From: Gnetum montanum
Taxonomy: Eukaryota > Streptophyta > Gnetopsida > Gnetales > Gnetaceae
Direction: 5' to 3'
Length of the DNA stretch: 64,000 bases
Assembly: GCA_015680685.1 (NCBI GenBank)
Contig: MNCI01002923.1
Span: 1,013,955-1,077,954, forward strand
A model generated the notes under the pieces. It made no database searches, had not been told where the DNA came from, and saw nothing but the letters and a program-made list of their open reading frames with translations. Numbering within the stretch: the stretch's first letter is position 1; every line of letters begins with the position of its first letter. Positions 43,843-57,089 of the stretch are shown here, piece after piece. The translations under genes and the position numbers were made by a program.

Positions 43843-44417
43843 TGTGAAAGATGTGTTTGGATAGAGGTTCTCTTGGGCTCTTCCCATGGTTTGGGGACCA
43901 TGAAACACTCTAAGGTACCCTTGAGTAGCACTAGAGTGTTAGAAAACAAATCTTAGCTTGGTAGTACCACCCTAGTAGCAAGATTCCCTTCTATTGCTTC
44001 CCTTTTTAAGTCCTCTTTATACTACCCTCACATGGAGAACTACATGGCCCTGATTCTGCTATGGTTGTAGATATGTAGCTAGCCAATATTAGATAGATCT
44101 AGTGTGATTCCTTTTCGAACCTTGTACCAAATCATGAGGGGTCTAGGGATGAAGTGCACCTTGTAGATACATCATCTCTCCTTCCACTAATGATGTCTAC
44201 AAGGTTTCTTGTATACTTATTTGCAAAGTCCTCATTCAGAGTTTAGAGGTTCTTCCTAAGATGTATTCTCTTATTAACAAGATGTTGTGCCACTCACTCC
44301 CTTCCAAGGATTACTTGCTTATTTACAGGTCTATTCCCTAGGTTTTTTCATCCTAGATCCATTAGATCTTAGTGAATACCTTGGGGTGCTAGAAAACATC
44401 AAGGCAACATTGTTATA
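43843..44417 (+). repeat. 5' LTR of Element E
   Basis: Starts TGTGAAAGATGTG and ends CATTGTTATA, where the terminal CA has become TA. Aligns end to end with 49703-50277. Confidence 0.88.
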
Positions 44418-44815
44418 GGTGATATCAAAGTGCACATTTTATAATTTTGTTGTGATAAGCATGTACCCTCTGGCATTGTTATACTATCAAGTTTTTCTAT
44501 TTATGACCCTTTCATATAGACATCTAGGTGATATAGGATCATATCCTTATGTATTCTTTGAAGAGTTTTCTTATGTTAAGACCTTTAAGATTTTCATTAT
44601 GAGGATGATGTTATAGTGGAAGCAACTGATGTATGTTGTGTTTCTAGAGGATGTATACAATTACATTATGGTGTTGTCCTCCATTGATTCACTTGTGGTT
44701 AGACCAGTTGTAGTTTTACTTTGATATGATAGAGGAGAGCTCTATTGACAACTTATAAATTTTTTTTGCTCAAGGATCTCTCATATTTTATCTCTAGTGG
44801 ATTATCTGGGATGAA

Positions 44816-45019
44816 TTGGACCTAGTCTCTATTTTGATCTTCATCCAGATGACATGTATTGAGATGGCATTGATTGGATTGTGTAGGATGTGGTATCCTT
44901 GCACCCTCACTCATCCTAGATATAGTAAGTGTTGGAATTACAAATTGGGACATGTTAGTTCCCAATCACCTCGAAATGGAGGGCCTTTGAACATGTGCTC
45001 TCAATGTGCCTTGTTCTAG
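44816..45019 (+). pseudogene. Possible gag remnant with decayed zinc knuckle (Element E)
   Basis: A 67-codon open stretch reads ...YSKCWNYKLGHVSSQSPRNGG. C-W-N-Y-x-x-G-H-x-x-x-x-S resembles a CCHC knuckle in which the second and last Cys became Tyr and Ser, with one residue fewer between Cys and His. It lies about 500 bases after the primer site, a plausible distance for gag. The rest of the frame is not recognised, so this is tentative. Confidence 0.4.
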
Positions 45020-48000
45020 ATGGATAAGACCATTGCTAGTAGAATTCATATGCTTGTATCTATGATTGTATGTTTATCTAGTTATGTAGGCATGACTTTC
45101 CTTAGTTGTACTTTTCAAATTCTACATGCGTGTCTCTCTCATCTTGTCCATCATTCATAATGCAAGGCCTCGTGCTCCATGCTGTGTGATGACTCATTGT
45201 TGGAATTGTTAAGGATGCATTTTGAGATCATTTATGTCATCCCAAGATCAAATTGTTGTGGTCTTTGTTTTGATAACCTCTTGTGCTTTGGTCATGGATA
45301 TCCTTGTTGTGAATTTTTGGTTTGTTATGTTTCCTCATTACATCTAGTTGTGTTGCCCTTGATTTTTTGGCATCACTTCTTTAGTTGGTGTTATTTCTTT
45401 GGGCATTTAAATTTAGAGACCTTCTAGAGTAGGTCATCTTGTTGTTGGTTCATCTTCAGATCTCACCTCTCTTGATGAGAGTCTTCATTGTGGACACAAC
45501 CTCTCTAATTTTGCTCTTTGTAAGCAAGAATTAGAGCTTTGTTGAGACCTATTATTGGATAGAACTTTGTCTCCCTTCTTATGTCTTAAGTTGAGATAAT
45601 GATTTTCTAGTGCCCATGCCTCTTGTGAATTTCTTGAGATTTTGATCTTGGTGGGAACCAGTGTCAGTGGATGGGAATGTTTTTTGTATGTGAATCCTTG
45701 GAATTTTAGAATGTTTGAGTTCTCTCTCTCTCTTGGTGTGCCTCATGATAAATTATTTTGTGTGAGTGTATCTAGTTGACCCATCATGTTTTGCATGATT
45801 AATCTTTATGCATGTTGCTAAGGTCTTACTATCTATGGTGTTGTGAGACTGATATCTATCTGTTGTGTGCTCATGCTTGATGGTTGTATATGAGGCTGAT
45901 GTGCTAATCATGTTTCATCTAACTCCTTTATTTCTAAGCTATTATCTAGGCCTTGTAGGCAGCATAGGTACAAAGATTTGGCTAGTGATGACCTTAGTTG
46001 ATTCTATGAGCACTATGTCTATGGGTAAGATATGTGCTCTTGAGACCTTCATGAATTGGTTACATGGTCTCTGAATCTTGACATCAGGTTGTGGATTCAT
46101 CCATATCCTTGCTATGGTGGAGTAGCTGATACATCATGATTTATATGCCTCAATGTTGAATGAGCACCAACAGAGGATGGTGGTCCATCCTAGACCCTAC
46201 AGATATTAGGTTAGCAGATGGCATAGAACAAAATCCTTAGCCATGCCAAATATTGATGGCCCAAGAGTGCCTAATGCCTTAAGGTCTGACTATGGTGGGT
46301 GTTAGATTCTTGTTTGGCATTCTACGTTATTTGATTGTTGCATTCATGTCCTAGTTCATTTTCTTTATATTACAATCTTGCAATGGGTGCAATGTGGTAG
46401 TTGTTCATGTACGTGTAGAGATAGAGATATATTTTTCTCATAATAACATGATGCAATTTTGGTTTTTCTCTTGGTGGCCTAAATCCCTCAACTTAAGATG
46501 GGCTTAGGTAGTTTGTCCTACATCCTCCTAGGCTTGGGTGGCATTCCCAAATGTCATGTATTATACTCATCAAATGGATTCCTATCCTCAGGTGTGTAAG
46601 ATTGTAATGTATTATTGTAATGTACTCAGTTTCGATAGATCATGCACATAGAAGTGCTAGATGTTACTTCCCTATGTAAATCAATTTTTCCCTTATGGTA
46701 GGCTTGTGCCACACCTTGTGACAAGGCCAAACTTAATGTATAGCATTTTCTTATGCTTATCCTTGAAGCACCTCCTATTTATGTTTGTAAGCAGCCTTTG
46801 TATCCTAACATGAGATCTTCTAAAAGCCCTATGGAAAACCCTACTTTTTCATAAATGGTATTGTAATAAGGAGGCTAGGGCATGTTCTTACCTGAGGTCC
46901 TCCTAGACTGATGGTTTGTATTCCTGGTGATCTTGAAGTTTCACGATGGTATGTCCTTTGGTGAGCATTCTTGAGATAGGATAAATTGTGGAACTCTTCC
47001 TTTTGAGTTGCTTTATTAGCAAGAATATTATCCACAAGTGATTTATGGTGGAATGTAGCCTAAAATTCAAATAAATTGGTTCAATGAACTTGATCTTGAT
47101 AGTAGGTGGTTCATGATGTCCATGTGAGTTGCAATTGTAGACCAATTATTTAAATCCAAGATGATGCTACCATGACTAGCTACAAGTTAGAGTTAAGTTC
47201 TAGGTCCCAACACCTAGACTCCCTCTTCCATGGTTGGATGTGGTCTTTGGAGCAACTTTTGTAAGCATTGGGATGGTTTTCCATCATGGAAAAAATGATG
47301 CATAGTTCAAAATTATTAATTTCTATTGGATGCCCTACATGATGGACTTATAGGTGCTGAAAAACACTTGAGCCTATGCATTCATGACTAGGGGTTTATG
47401 ATGCTTTGTGGGCTATGGTGTATTCCCCATCTCTCTAGTGTACTCTAGTGTATCACCCCACCTTTCTAGTACATCATCCCATTTCTCTGATGTATTGTTG
47501 AATTATGATAGTGTCCCAACCCCTCTAGTGCAATAGCATGATGGAGCACTCTAGTACTTATTGATTCTCTAGCCATATGGTGTGGCCCATTCTTCATTCT
47601 GATAAATGCTCTCTTTAGTTTTCAAAAAAAAAAAAAAAAGTAATGTAGGTTGCATCAAGATAGTTATTCCCTATATGGAAGTTAGAAGCAATTGGCATTT
47701 GGAACTTGATCCAAGTAGTGGTCCCATGTTCTTGAACTCTTAGGGCTAGTTTTAGACACAGGATATTGTTACTGTATTTGAATTCATGGAATCTCCTTTG
47801 TGAGACCATGTAGTTGATGTAGAATTGATGTATATACCTCTTCTCATGTAAGCAAGGTGTGACCTCATGTACTCTCTCTTAGTTTGGGGCTTCAAAGGGA
47901 CTTCCTAATTAGGGCTATTTAGTAGACCTCCCTTATTGTAAACCCTTTGGGGATGAATCATGGATTTTTTTAAGTTGGTAGTTGGTGATGGTGATTCCCA

Positions 48001-49689
48001 TTCATTGTAATTTCTAATTGTCTTGAGGATCTAATCCTCCTATGGGTAAACTATTCTTGTTGACTCTCAAGTTTATCATTTGAATCTAATGGTAATAGGC
48101 AGTGGTGTGACCTTGTGCACCATAACTATTGTAAATGAGATGGATTGGTGTGTATAAAATAAAAATCCCAAACCTCCTATGATGAAATAGGATTCCTCTT
48201 TGTGAAATTTTGGGAAGATGAACTCTTTGGCTTGTTGAGTTGAGCTTTGAGGTGAAATTGAATGTGGGTAAGACCTATGAATCTATGTCTTCTCTCAACT
48301 AGTAGTGGTTTGAAAATATGGTTGTGTTAGCTAGGTGAACTACTTATGCATGTACCATGGGTATGGTGCAGTTGGGTTGTTGTACTTGCCTATGGAAGAA
48401 ACCTCCCAAAGAGGATCTTCCCTTTAGGTTCAAAAATCAAATGAAAGGTGTTGATCATGAGTTTTGATTGTTCCTAGCATGGTAGGAAAATTTAAATTCT
48501 AGGAACCTAGATGTTCCTTGGAAAATTCATGATAGTGGTTATCCTTGAAGGTGATTCTACATGCTTCCTTGGACTAAGCATTCATAAAATGGTGTTTGTC
48601 CCATCTCTCAGAGTGGGAAGGACAACTTATAAGATGCAATTACAATTAATCCTTTTCCATAAATAGGATATAGTGGTTGTAATGGACCATGTGATAGTGG
48701 TTAGCATGAGGCATGTGTATGGATGACTATCTTAGGGCTAGCTACCTAACCCATCCTTCACTTGTTCAAGCACTCAAGCAGAAATTCTCAATGTTGGATA
48801 ACATCAAAGGATGCTAATGACATACTAGGTCAAGATGCTTTGAAAGCCTCATGAAGAAGTTTTTCAAACAAATTTTGGATCTTCTCTCTTATGGTTAATA
48901 TGGGATAGTGTTGGTTGATGAAATGTGGTTTGCAGTGTTGATGCATCTAAGGATGACAAGGTTAGTTTCGAGAGATCTACCTTTGTACCTTTTTTTGAAG
49001 GGAGATCATGATCAACTTTCCTCCTACCATCCTCTATAGATGTTGATGTGAAAAAAAAAATATGTGGATGGTATAGATGTGGTGATCCAGTACATATATG
49101 AGTTGACCAGTGAGATCCCATGGGTCTTGATGCTAGAAGTAGAACTTGGGGTTCTAGCAAGCTTGAGTTTCTTACGAAGAAATGACTCTTTTGGAGCATG
49201 TTCTCTCTTGATTTCAATTTTCCAAGTCCATCACCAGGATGGTTAGTGATCTTGGTGAGCCCTCAAAATCTAATGAAACAAACAACAGAATTGATGGGTT
49301 CCGAGATGCCATTTGGAATGAAAATCCATTGGACTTGTGGAAGAAGAGCACATCCTCTTGCATAGGTATGGGTCTATGCAAGAAGATAAAACTCTAGACC
49401 TGATAAGGGAAAGATCTAGGGAACATCTTAGAGATGTTGGCCCTTTGGGTTAGACTTATCCCTCTTGTCATGGAGTAGGAAAATTTTTTAGGTTCCTTCA
49501 AGTGTCCTTTGTGTTTCATGCAAGGCCTTAGATGGAAGGATGTATTAGGTGTTAGGATTGATACCTTTCTTCAAGCCTAGAATTAGTTGAGTTGAGGGAT
49601 TCCTTGGAGTTAATGAAGCTTCAAATTCATACTTGAAGTGTACTCTTGAAGTTATTCTAGGCTCCACTTCAAGGACATCACTTCTTTTG
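45020..49689. other. Interior of Element E without recognisable genes
   Basis: Scattered open frames of 60-117 codons on both strands show no family motif. A local run of CTCTAGTGTA / TTTCTAGTACATCATCCC words occurs near 47430-47530, and a poly-A run at 47622-47638. I cannot assign coding function. Confidence 0.5.
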
Positions 49690-49702
49690 TATGGGGGAGG
49701 AT

Positions 49703-50277
49703 TGTGAGAAATGTCATAGCATACAGGTTCTCCTGGGCTCTCCCCATGGTTTGAGGATCATGGAACACTTTGAGATGCCCTTGAGTGACACTCAAGTGTT
49801 AGAAAACCCATCCTAGCTTAGTGGTACTAAGCTAGCAATAGGAATTCCTACCATTGAATCCCTTTCTAAGTCCTCTTCATACTACCCTCACATGAAGACC
49901 TACATGGCCTTGCTTCTATAGTGGTTACAGATATGTAGGTATCCAAGATTGGATAGTTTTGGTGCAATGCCTTGCCGAACCTTGTACCATATCGTGAGGG
50001 GTCTTGTGATGAGGTGTCCCTTGTAGATACATCATCTCTCCTTTCATCAATGATGTTAAGAGGATTTCTTGTATACTTATTTGCAAAGTCCTCATTCGGA
50101 GTTTAGAAGTTCTCCATAAGTTGTATTCTCTTGTTAAGAAGATGTTGTATCACTCACTCCCTTCCAAGTATTACTTGCTTATTTAGAGAGGTATTTCCTA
50201 GGTTTTCCTACCCTAGATCTATTAGATCTTAGTGAATACCTTGGGGTTCCAAACAACGTTAGGGAAACATTGTTACA
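49703..50277 (+). repeat. 3' LTR of Element E
   Basis: Starts TGTGAGAAATGTC and ends CATTGTTACA, immediately after the polypurine tract TATGGGGGAGGAT. Followed by TSD TTAAG. Confidence 0.88.
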
Positions 50278-50282
50278 TTAAG

Positions 50283-50650
50283 TCAACCTTTTCAGCTACA
50301 TCATCTTTTCAATGTTTAGTGTCAATCTTGAATTTAACATTTGACATCAACTTTTATTTCTATGTGTCAATTATCCTATCTAGAAGCTTCTAGAATCTTC
50401 TACAAAATTATGTGGATCTCATTGCATCATTTCTACATGATCTATGAGGCATTTTTGGACTATAAATATGAGAATACTCCTAAAAAAATGGGTTGGTTAG
50501 CATCTATGACCATCTACCATTTTTTTTACTTCATTTATCTCTTGGATATTTTCTTAGTATTCTTAGCTTTCTTTGCTACTCAACATAGTTAGCATTCTTT
50601 ATGATTGGTGATTTGAAGATCTCTTTCCAAAGATACTACCACTCCATAGA
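50283..50650 (+). repeat. Second part of the Copia-type 3' LTR
   Basis: Continues the LTR interrupted at 43842. It contains a TATA-like CTATAAATATGAG (near 50460) followed by a T-rich leader. The right end is not clear; 50650 is a rough limit. Confidence 0.4.
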
Positions 50651-51814
50651 ATAGCTACCCTTTTTTTCCTATCCCTATTTCCCTACTAATGCATTGTATC
50701 CTCTTCCTATTATCCTCCTAACATAGGGAGAAATTATTTGGAATCACGTCAACTCACTAATGTAGTCCTTCCATGTGCTTTGTTAGTTTTTGGATTTGCT
50801 ATTGTTCTTGATAGATCTACATTCCATGCATGCATCGGAGAAAGAATGAGTCAACACAACTCCTTGTTAGATGTCTTTGATCCTTGGTACATGTTTTGTA
50901 ACATCTCTTAGCATGTTTTATCTAGATCTACTTTAGATCAGTTTCTAGCATTTTTGTTTTAGGTTTAGCTTTTTCTAGATCTCTTTACTTCTATACATTT
51001 TTCCTATTATCAACCACATATACACTCATTCATTTTTCTCATGCTCTTTAGTGTTCTATTTCATTCTACTTTGCATTATGCATGTTTCTATGCTACTTCT
51101 CTACTAGCAATTCAATGCATGTGATTTTTCCTCTACTTTTGATTTTCTAATGTTTGGCAAAAAAGTTTGACTTAGATTACCATATTTTTCTCATGATGTT
51201 CAAGTTCCTTTATAATTTGGGTAAAACTACTTAAAAGTTTAGTTTTTCTAAATTGTTAGGTGGCCATGAGATTACCTAGCTCAACTTCATATTAGGTTGT
51301 GTTGAATTTTGTTACTACAATAATTCCTACTACAATAGCTAGTTCTAGAGAATCATATAGAATATGTGTTTAAGTTACATGAATACTTGACATATCTATT
51401 ATACTTAAGATTTATTTATTGATTTCATTTACATAAGTTCATTTAATGGATAAATCCTTTAGGTCTACATAGACATAATAAAATATCAATATTAATATTA
51501 GTATTAGATATGTTACATAAGTTATAATATTTAGGTTGCATATGATTCAAGTTATACTTGAGATGTCATTATATTGCTATGTAATTCTTCTAATGTATCA
51601 TGTTGGCTATGCATCTTAGGATCTGCCTATAGTAAAATTATTTTGAGTTCTAACACCTCAATAACATATAAAGATTATGCAAACTATACAACTTATGTAA
51701 CATTTACCCTATACTAAGTGAGTAATGTTAATTTATTAAGTTTGCATCTATTGATTCTTGGGGTGTCAAACCTCTAAAAATGAATAATCATTTTAAAAAT
51801 TTAGTTATCAACAT

Positions 51815-51955
51815 AAAATAGATAATCTAAATAAAACACCTAATAATGAGGTATTAGCCCATTAGTAATACTCTTGATTTAAAAGATCCAAAGTCATAGG
51901 TTCAATTTTGGTGGACAATGTTGAGTTATGATGTTCTAATTAGATTATATATCTT
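51815..51955 (+). repeat. tRNA-like (SINE-type) repeat, copy 1
   Basis: TATTAGCCCATTAGTAATACT resembles an A box, and AGGTTCAATTTTGG 40-odd bases later resembles a B box of an internal RNA polymerase III promoter. A related copy lies at 52225. Its tail and ends are not defined. Confidence 0.4.
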
Positions 51956-52224
51956 AGGATGTATTTGTATTACAAAAGGTGTTAAATCACAAAAAAATTA
52001 ATTATAATATTAAAAAAATTCAGAGTATATTAGATCATCAAAGACAAAGTCTAAATAAAAAGCCCAAAAGTTTTGGGGATATCTTTTCAAGTTTTCATCC
52101 TTACAATCAATGCTAAAAACCTCCCCTCTAGGGTAGGAAAAAGATCATGCCTTACCCTTGTTTAAAAGTGTCGTCATGAGTTTTCACTTCTTCCTACAAG
52201 GTTTTTTATAAAGAGAATTGAGCA

Positions 52225-52325
52225 AACTCTCTCTAAATAATTTAACAATGAGATATTAGCTTAGTGTTAAGACACTTGATATTAGCTTAGTGTTAAGACA
52301 CTTGATTTATTTTAGTTCCAACATT
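52225..52325 (+). repeat. tRNA-like (SINE-type) repeat, copy 2, with internal duplication
   Basis: Shares AACAATGAGATATTAGC with copy 1. A 26-base block, GATATTAGCTTAGTGTTAAG plus six bases, is duplicated exactly in tandem (52251-52302). The B box is degraded (TTAGTTCCAACATT). Confidence 0.4.
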
Positions 52326-52423
52326 CCTTTTCTAAATAATTTTAAAAATTTTAGTAGCTAGGTTAAAAATTCTATGTGGATCAGGTGAAATAACTAAAGA
52401 GAGTTGACAAAGATTGAAAAAAT

Positions 52424-52425
<2 letters not shown>

Positions 52426-52461
<36 letters not shown>

Positions 52462-52462
52462 N
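52426..52462. repeat. Poly-A run with one ambiguous base
   Basis: About 36 A residues, then N at 52462. The length is probably uncertain in the assembly. Confidence 0.8.
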
Positions 52463-54612
52463 ACAAAACCTTGAAGAAACTACTAAATATGTACTATAAA
52501 TGAGGGATAAATGATAGATATCAGAACTAGCATGATGTGCTTTTAGGGAATTTCACCTTTCATTAGTGTGCCTTTAATGCTATATGCATGCCAAAAATAG
52601 AAATGACAATAGACAATTTACAGGAAATTTACCTCTAGTTCATTTCCCTTTTTTATATCAGTCAATTCAAGTCCACTTGATTCTTGCTTAGTGCATTGTT
52701 TCTAATTAAAATTAGAGATAATATATATATATATATATATATGATAATCATAGTAAAAATAAAACTTTCAAAAAAAAGTGATGATGAACCTTGAAACTCA
52801 GTTCTCTTGTCTCAACCCTCCTTAAACTTACTTCTCTAGAGCCTTTTCTTGATTCAAGTTGTAATCCAAAGCTTAGTAGCACACTAAATACCATGAAAAA
52901 AATTAATAAACAAGTAAAAATATATAGAAATTAAAATTTTATACCTCATCAATTCTTTCTAGATTACAATCTTATGTGATAGTTTCTTGATCTTTCGTAG
53001 AACCTTCAACTAAAACTTTCACAACTTGGTATTAGACAAGGTTGTAGCAATTAAAGTTATTATTTAAAACATCATAACTCAATATCATAGTCATAACTAA
53101 GGGTACATAGCAAATGGTATAAGGTTTCCTTAAATTCTTCTTGGTGGAAATCATAAGTTTCATGATAAGGAATAAATTTGTGAAATATGAGAGATACAAA
53201 TCATACATCCTACCATTTTTGGCACCATGAAGTAAAGAGATTGAATAAGCATGGGAGTTCCACAAAATCTTATTGTATATGAGTAAACATAATTAAAATT
53301 TTATTTTTTTCAATGAAATAAACTTCAAGAAATTCTTTTCATGGAAGTTCAAAAAAACAAAGATAATAAAATATTTCCATTTTGAAAAAATATTTAAATT
53401 CAAAAGATCTTATGTTAGAATCAAGAGACTCTTTCTTAGAATAAAAATCTAAGACCTTTTGGATGACAGCAAGTGTAATCATAACACTTTCAAAAATCAT
53501 TTTCCAATGAGTAATCACCCAGGGATGATAAATGTTGCACCATTGGGTTATCAAATCTTTGTAATAAACAACCTTGAATATAGGAAAAGGTAATAGTTCA
53601 AAAAACCTAGAATTTTTTTAGATATTTAAAACCCTCAACTTCTAGCTAACTACCAACCAAATCAGTGGCCTCAACTACATTATTTTGATGTAAAATAATG
53701 GAAATAGAACCCTAGCTACTTGTGGTTACACGAGAAGCTTGGTAGGAATTCTTGGAAGAAGCGATGTTTCCAACTTTGCTACATTGAACAATAGTTGCAA
53801 CTCTACTACGCAAAGGCTAATTCAAGGGTGATGTGTTGAGAGATCTATTTTCCTTGAATTTATATGAATGATAAGTAATTAGCAATTGGAAGGTTCAGTT
53901 ATCAAGAAAAAAGCACAATTGAAGTTCAATTAACAAAGTATTTAATTTATTAATTAAATTTTAATTAATGATATATTTTCTAATTTTATGAATTTTAGGC
54001 TTAGTAAATTAGAGATATCTTAAGTCCAACACGTAGTACTCTTCAAGATGATTTCAATGATACTATTTTTATCAAAATTTGACACATGGTTCGTGAGATA
54101 TCGCATTTCTTGATAAATGTATCATTAATTAAAAATTTAAAATTAAAATTTAGTAAAGTGAATTTATTTTAATTTTTAAGATTTTGAAAAACAAATTAGA
54201 ACTAGAAATCAATTTCCAAACCTGACTCTTAAGCCTTAACCAATTAGCCATTATGCCAACACAATAGGTTATTAAATAGCCTAAACACAAATTTTATAAA
54301 TAATAAAATATTTTAGCTATGCCATAACCTTTAGGATTAGAACACAACTAAGGATGTTATTACAAGATAGGGCCATGAGGCCCTACTGTGTAGCATCATA
54401 GCTCACCAAATTATTGGCCATGCTACATGCAACATGCTAGACCCTCTTGCACATCATCCTCTCATTCATTGTCATCTTCTTATACATTGTTGCTCTTCTA
54501 TATGTTGTCCATCCTCCTGTGTTGTTGACCTCCTATGCACTATTTACTAATTCCAATTTACCATTATCTAGATTCTTCACTTACCTCTTTTTATTTGCCT
54601 CCTGTGGCAATC

Positions 54613-54745
54613 ATGAGCACCAATGAATACTACCTCCTTCGTTAACTATAGTGATTGTGAGCACTGGTAGATATTACCTCCTCTAGTGATCTCAACTACC
54701 ATAAGTACCAGTGGATACTACCTTTTCCAATGATTTTGGTATTTG
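54613..54745 (+). repeat. Three tandem units of about 44 bp
   Basis: Units start ATGAGCACCAATGAATACTA, GTGAGCACTGGTAGATATTA and ATAAGTACCAGTGGATACTA, at 54613, 54657 and 54701. No coding was seen. Confidence 0.65.
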
Positions 54746-55149
54746 GAATTTTCTCTCATTTGAAATTTTTTGCAACTTAAAATGACCATAACTTTTGATT
54801 TTGATGTTTTTTTTCAACAAAATAAGAGTAGCTCCTAATAGATTTAGACCTTGAAATGTAATGGAATGATTAGATTCAGCCTATGAAAGCCCAAAAATTA
54901 GTTTTTAAATCCATTCTTTTAACATTCTAAGAAATATAAAAGCTTAATTTAGAGCCCAAAGCTTAAGTATTTTTGAACATGATTTGATCCTCTAAGGCTA
55001 GTGAAGTCATGATGGGAGGAATTAGAGGGAGAAATTCATTTTCAAAGTAGTCCTAATGCCTTTTGAAAACCAATTAACCACCACTAAAACCCATAAAAAA
55101 GATCATGGAGGAAAATGGACAATCATCTTACCTTGTCTCCTTAGCCTAT

Positions 55150-56330
55150 TAATGTCCAATACCCAAAGAGTGCATTGGAGAACTATGAAGTTCCATGTCA
55201 ATGATCATGTGGATTCTCTTGAGTAATAGATTAATGAAATGAAATACATGCAAAAGAAGCTCTATCACTTGACCTAAGGGTTTTGGAAGCATATTCAAGA
55301 TATGTCAAAGGAGATTAGGAGATTGTCCAATAACTTGGAAGAGAAATGATTTGAAGTTCAAGGAAAGATTGATTCTTTTGTAGATTCCGTTAAGAAATTG
55401 ATTGATAATTTGAGGCAACCCCTCAACAAAATCAACATCCATTCAAAGAGCATAATCAAAACTAGTATCCATCTAGGAACCATAACCAAAATCAGCATAT
55501 ACTAGTGATTATTACCAAGATTAATTTTAACCTTGATATCATTACCAAGGCCAGTTTTCATGTATGTATCATTATCAAGATTAATCCTTACCTATAGGAC
55601 ACTAAGGTATTAAGATTTCATTATAGGGATAGAGATCAAAACCAAAAGGAGAAAGTTATTGGAATTAGAAAAATTCATGTACAAAATCATTGGCCCAAGT
55701 TCATGCTAAGAAGGTGAAACTTAAACATTATGATGGATCCCTAGGATTTAGTACTAAGAAAAAATTAGGTTGATACCATGAAGAATTATTTCAACATGTT
55801 GAATTTATTGAGTCAAGAACATTTAGAGGTGGTCTCTTTGTACTTAAGGTGACTTGCTACAACATGGTGGAATGAATTAAGATCTCAAGGATTAATTAAA
55901 AAATATATTAACTTCTATCACAATTTTGAAAAATAATTTGTAATAGATTTATTCCTTAAGAAATTCAAGATGTAATTCAACTTACTAAGATTGGATCAAC
56001 AATCTCTGGAAAATTATCATAAAGAATTATGTGATCTCTCTAGATATGTAAGTAATTAGGATAAAGGTGAATTGGCTTCAAAGTTTAATGGTAAACTACA
56101 TGTTCAATTACATTCCTAAACATGTTTCCATAATCCATAGATGGTCAATGAAGCATATAGAATTACTAAGAATTATGAAGAATTAAACCAAGTATAGAAT
56201 ACAACTATCTAATAAGCAATGTGGAAGTGGCATTCAACAAAAGAACTTGATCTAGATGCTTTGCTTGTAGTGAAGATTACTTTTATAGAGATTGCCCAAA
56301 ATTACAATAAAACATTCAAAGGAATAATCA
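55150..56330 (+). pseudogene. gag of Element G
   Basis: The N-terminal part is Lys/Glu-rich and helical (MQKKLYHLT, IRRLSNNLEEK, VDSVKKLIDNL). The capsid-like part has WLDTMKNYFNML, ATTWWNELRSQG and ENYHKELCDLSRYV (55770-56060), as in Retrotrans_gag. A knuckle RCFACSEDYFYRDCPK (near 56250-56300) has Tyr where His is expected. Stops and shifts throughout. Confidence 0.65.
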
Positions 56331-56479
56331 AAATAGAAACTAGAAACCTAACACCAATTTAACCAAAGGAAAATGTCAAGTAACTACCATAGTTGTGGTG
56401 AAGAAAATTTTAGCATCGGCCAAATTAGGTTTGAGAAAAATTAAATTTGTCTTAGTTTTGAAGGATTAATTAAGAGTCA

Positions 56480-56700
56480 AAAATTTAATTTTTTTATTGA
56501 TAGTGGTACAAATGATAATTTTATTTCACCAATCTTAGTTAAGGCATTAGATATAACCCTACCTTTTGAGAAAGCTGTTAAAGTGGAACTTGTAGATGAA
56601 ATAGAAATGAGTAAGCATATCAGATACGATGAAATTAAATTTATCCTTCAAGAAATTCCTTTTGTAAGTAATTTTTTGAATTTGAATTAGGAGATGTGGA
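56480..56700 (+). pseudogene. Protease of Element G
   Basis: FFIDSGTNDNFISP has the retropepsin D-S-G followed by a hydrophobic loop, with ALDITLPFEKAVKVELVD after it. It lies between the gag knuckle and RT. Frame breaks follow before RT. Confidence 0.6.
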
Positions 56701-57089
56701 TACAATTTTATAAATTTATTTCCCATAAAAATTTAATATTACCATCCATTTTAGAAACCTTTGTTTTGAAAGTGCCAAACATTGATGGAGTTAGGATTCT
56801 AAGAAGGGTAAGAACAACAAAGCAAATTCATACCATAGCCATTAAGAAATTCAAGAGACTAGTTAAGAAGAAGTTTACTATGTTTGTTACAAAATTAATT
56901 CAACCCCAAAAACTATTTGATATTAAAATTCCAAAAAAAAAAAAAAACTCAAGGAATGCAACTTAGTATTTGGTAAAACCAGAGAGTTACCTCTAAAAAG
57001 AATAGTCAAACATCTCATTAACATCTTTCCAAGTATAGAACTAGTCTCAAAATATTCATATATATTTTCCACTTTAGAGCTAAGGGAAT

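Larger units (their letters stand above)
43843..50277 (+). mobile_element. Element E: LTR retrotransposon with tRNA-Met primer site, no recognisable pol
   Basis: Two 575-bp LTRs (43843-44417 and 49703-50277), a perfect 5-bp duplication, a tRNA-Met-type primer site (44420-44430: TGATATCAAAG, two transitions from TGGTATCAGAG) and a polypurine tract (49690-49702: TATGGGGGAGGAT). The orientation is plus. The 5.3 kb interior shows a possible gag zinc-knuckle remnant near 44930 but no RT, integrase or RNase H signature that I could find in either strand. It is either very decayed or a noncoding derivative. The LTRs have visibly diverged, so it is old. Confidence 0.88.
50651..55150. other. AT-rich stretch with SINE-like and simple repeats, no gene seen
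   Basis: Contains two tRNA-like repeats (51815-51955 and 52225-52325), a poly-A run ending in an N (52426-52462), an (AT)n run (52718-52742) and a 44-bp triplet repeat (54613-54745). The reverse strand near 54235-54285 reads ATGGCTAATTGGTTAAGGC, another tRNA-like word. ORFs at 53032-53265 and 53339-53554 on the minus strand lack recognisable motifs. Confidence 0.5.

Noticed and set aside
53032-53554. Minus-strand ORFs of 71-77 codons
   Set aside because: AT-rich DNA, no motif, no neighbouring gene structure such as promoter or splice context.
56694-56966. 90-codon plus-strand frame rich in Lys
   Set aside because: Part of the decayed protease-to-RT linker of Element G with a poly-A run at its end; not a separate gene.
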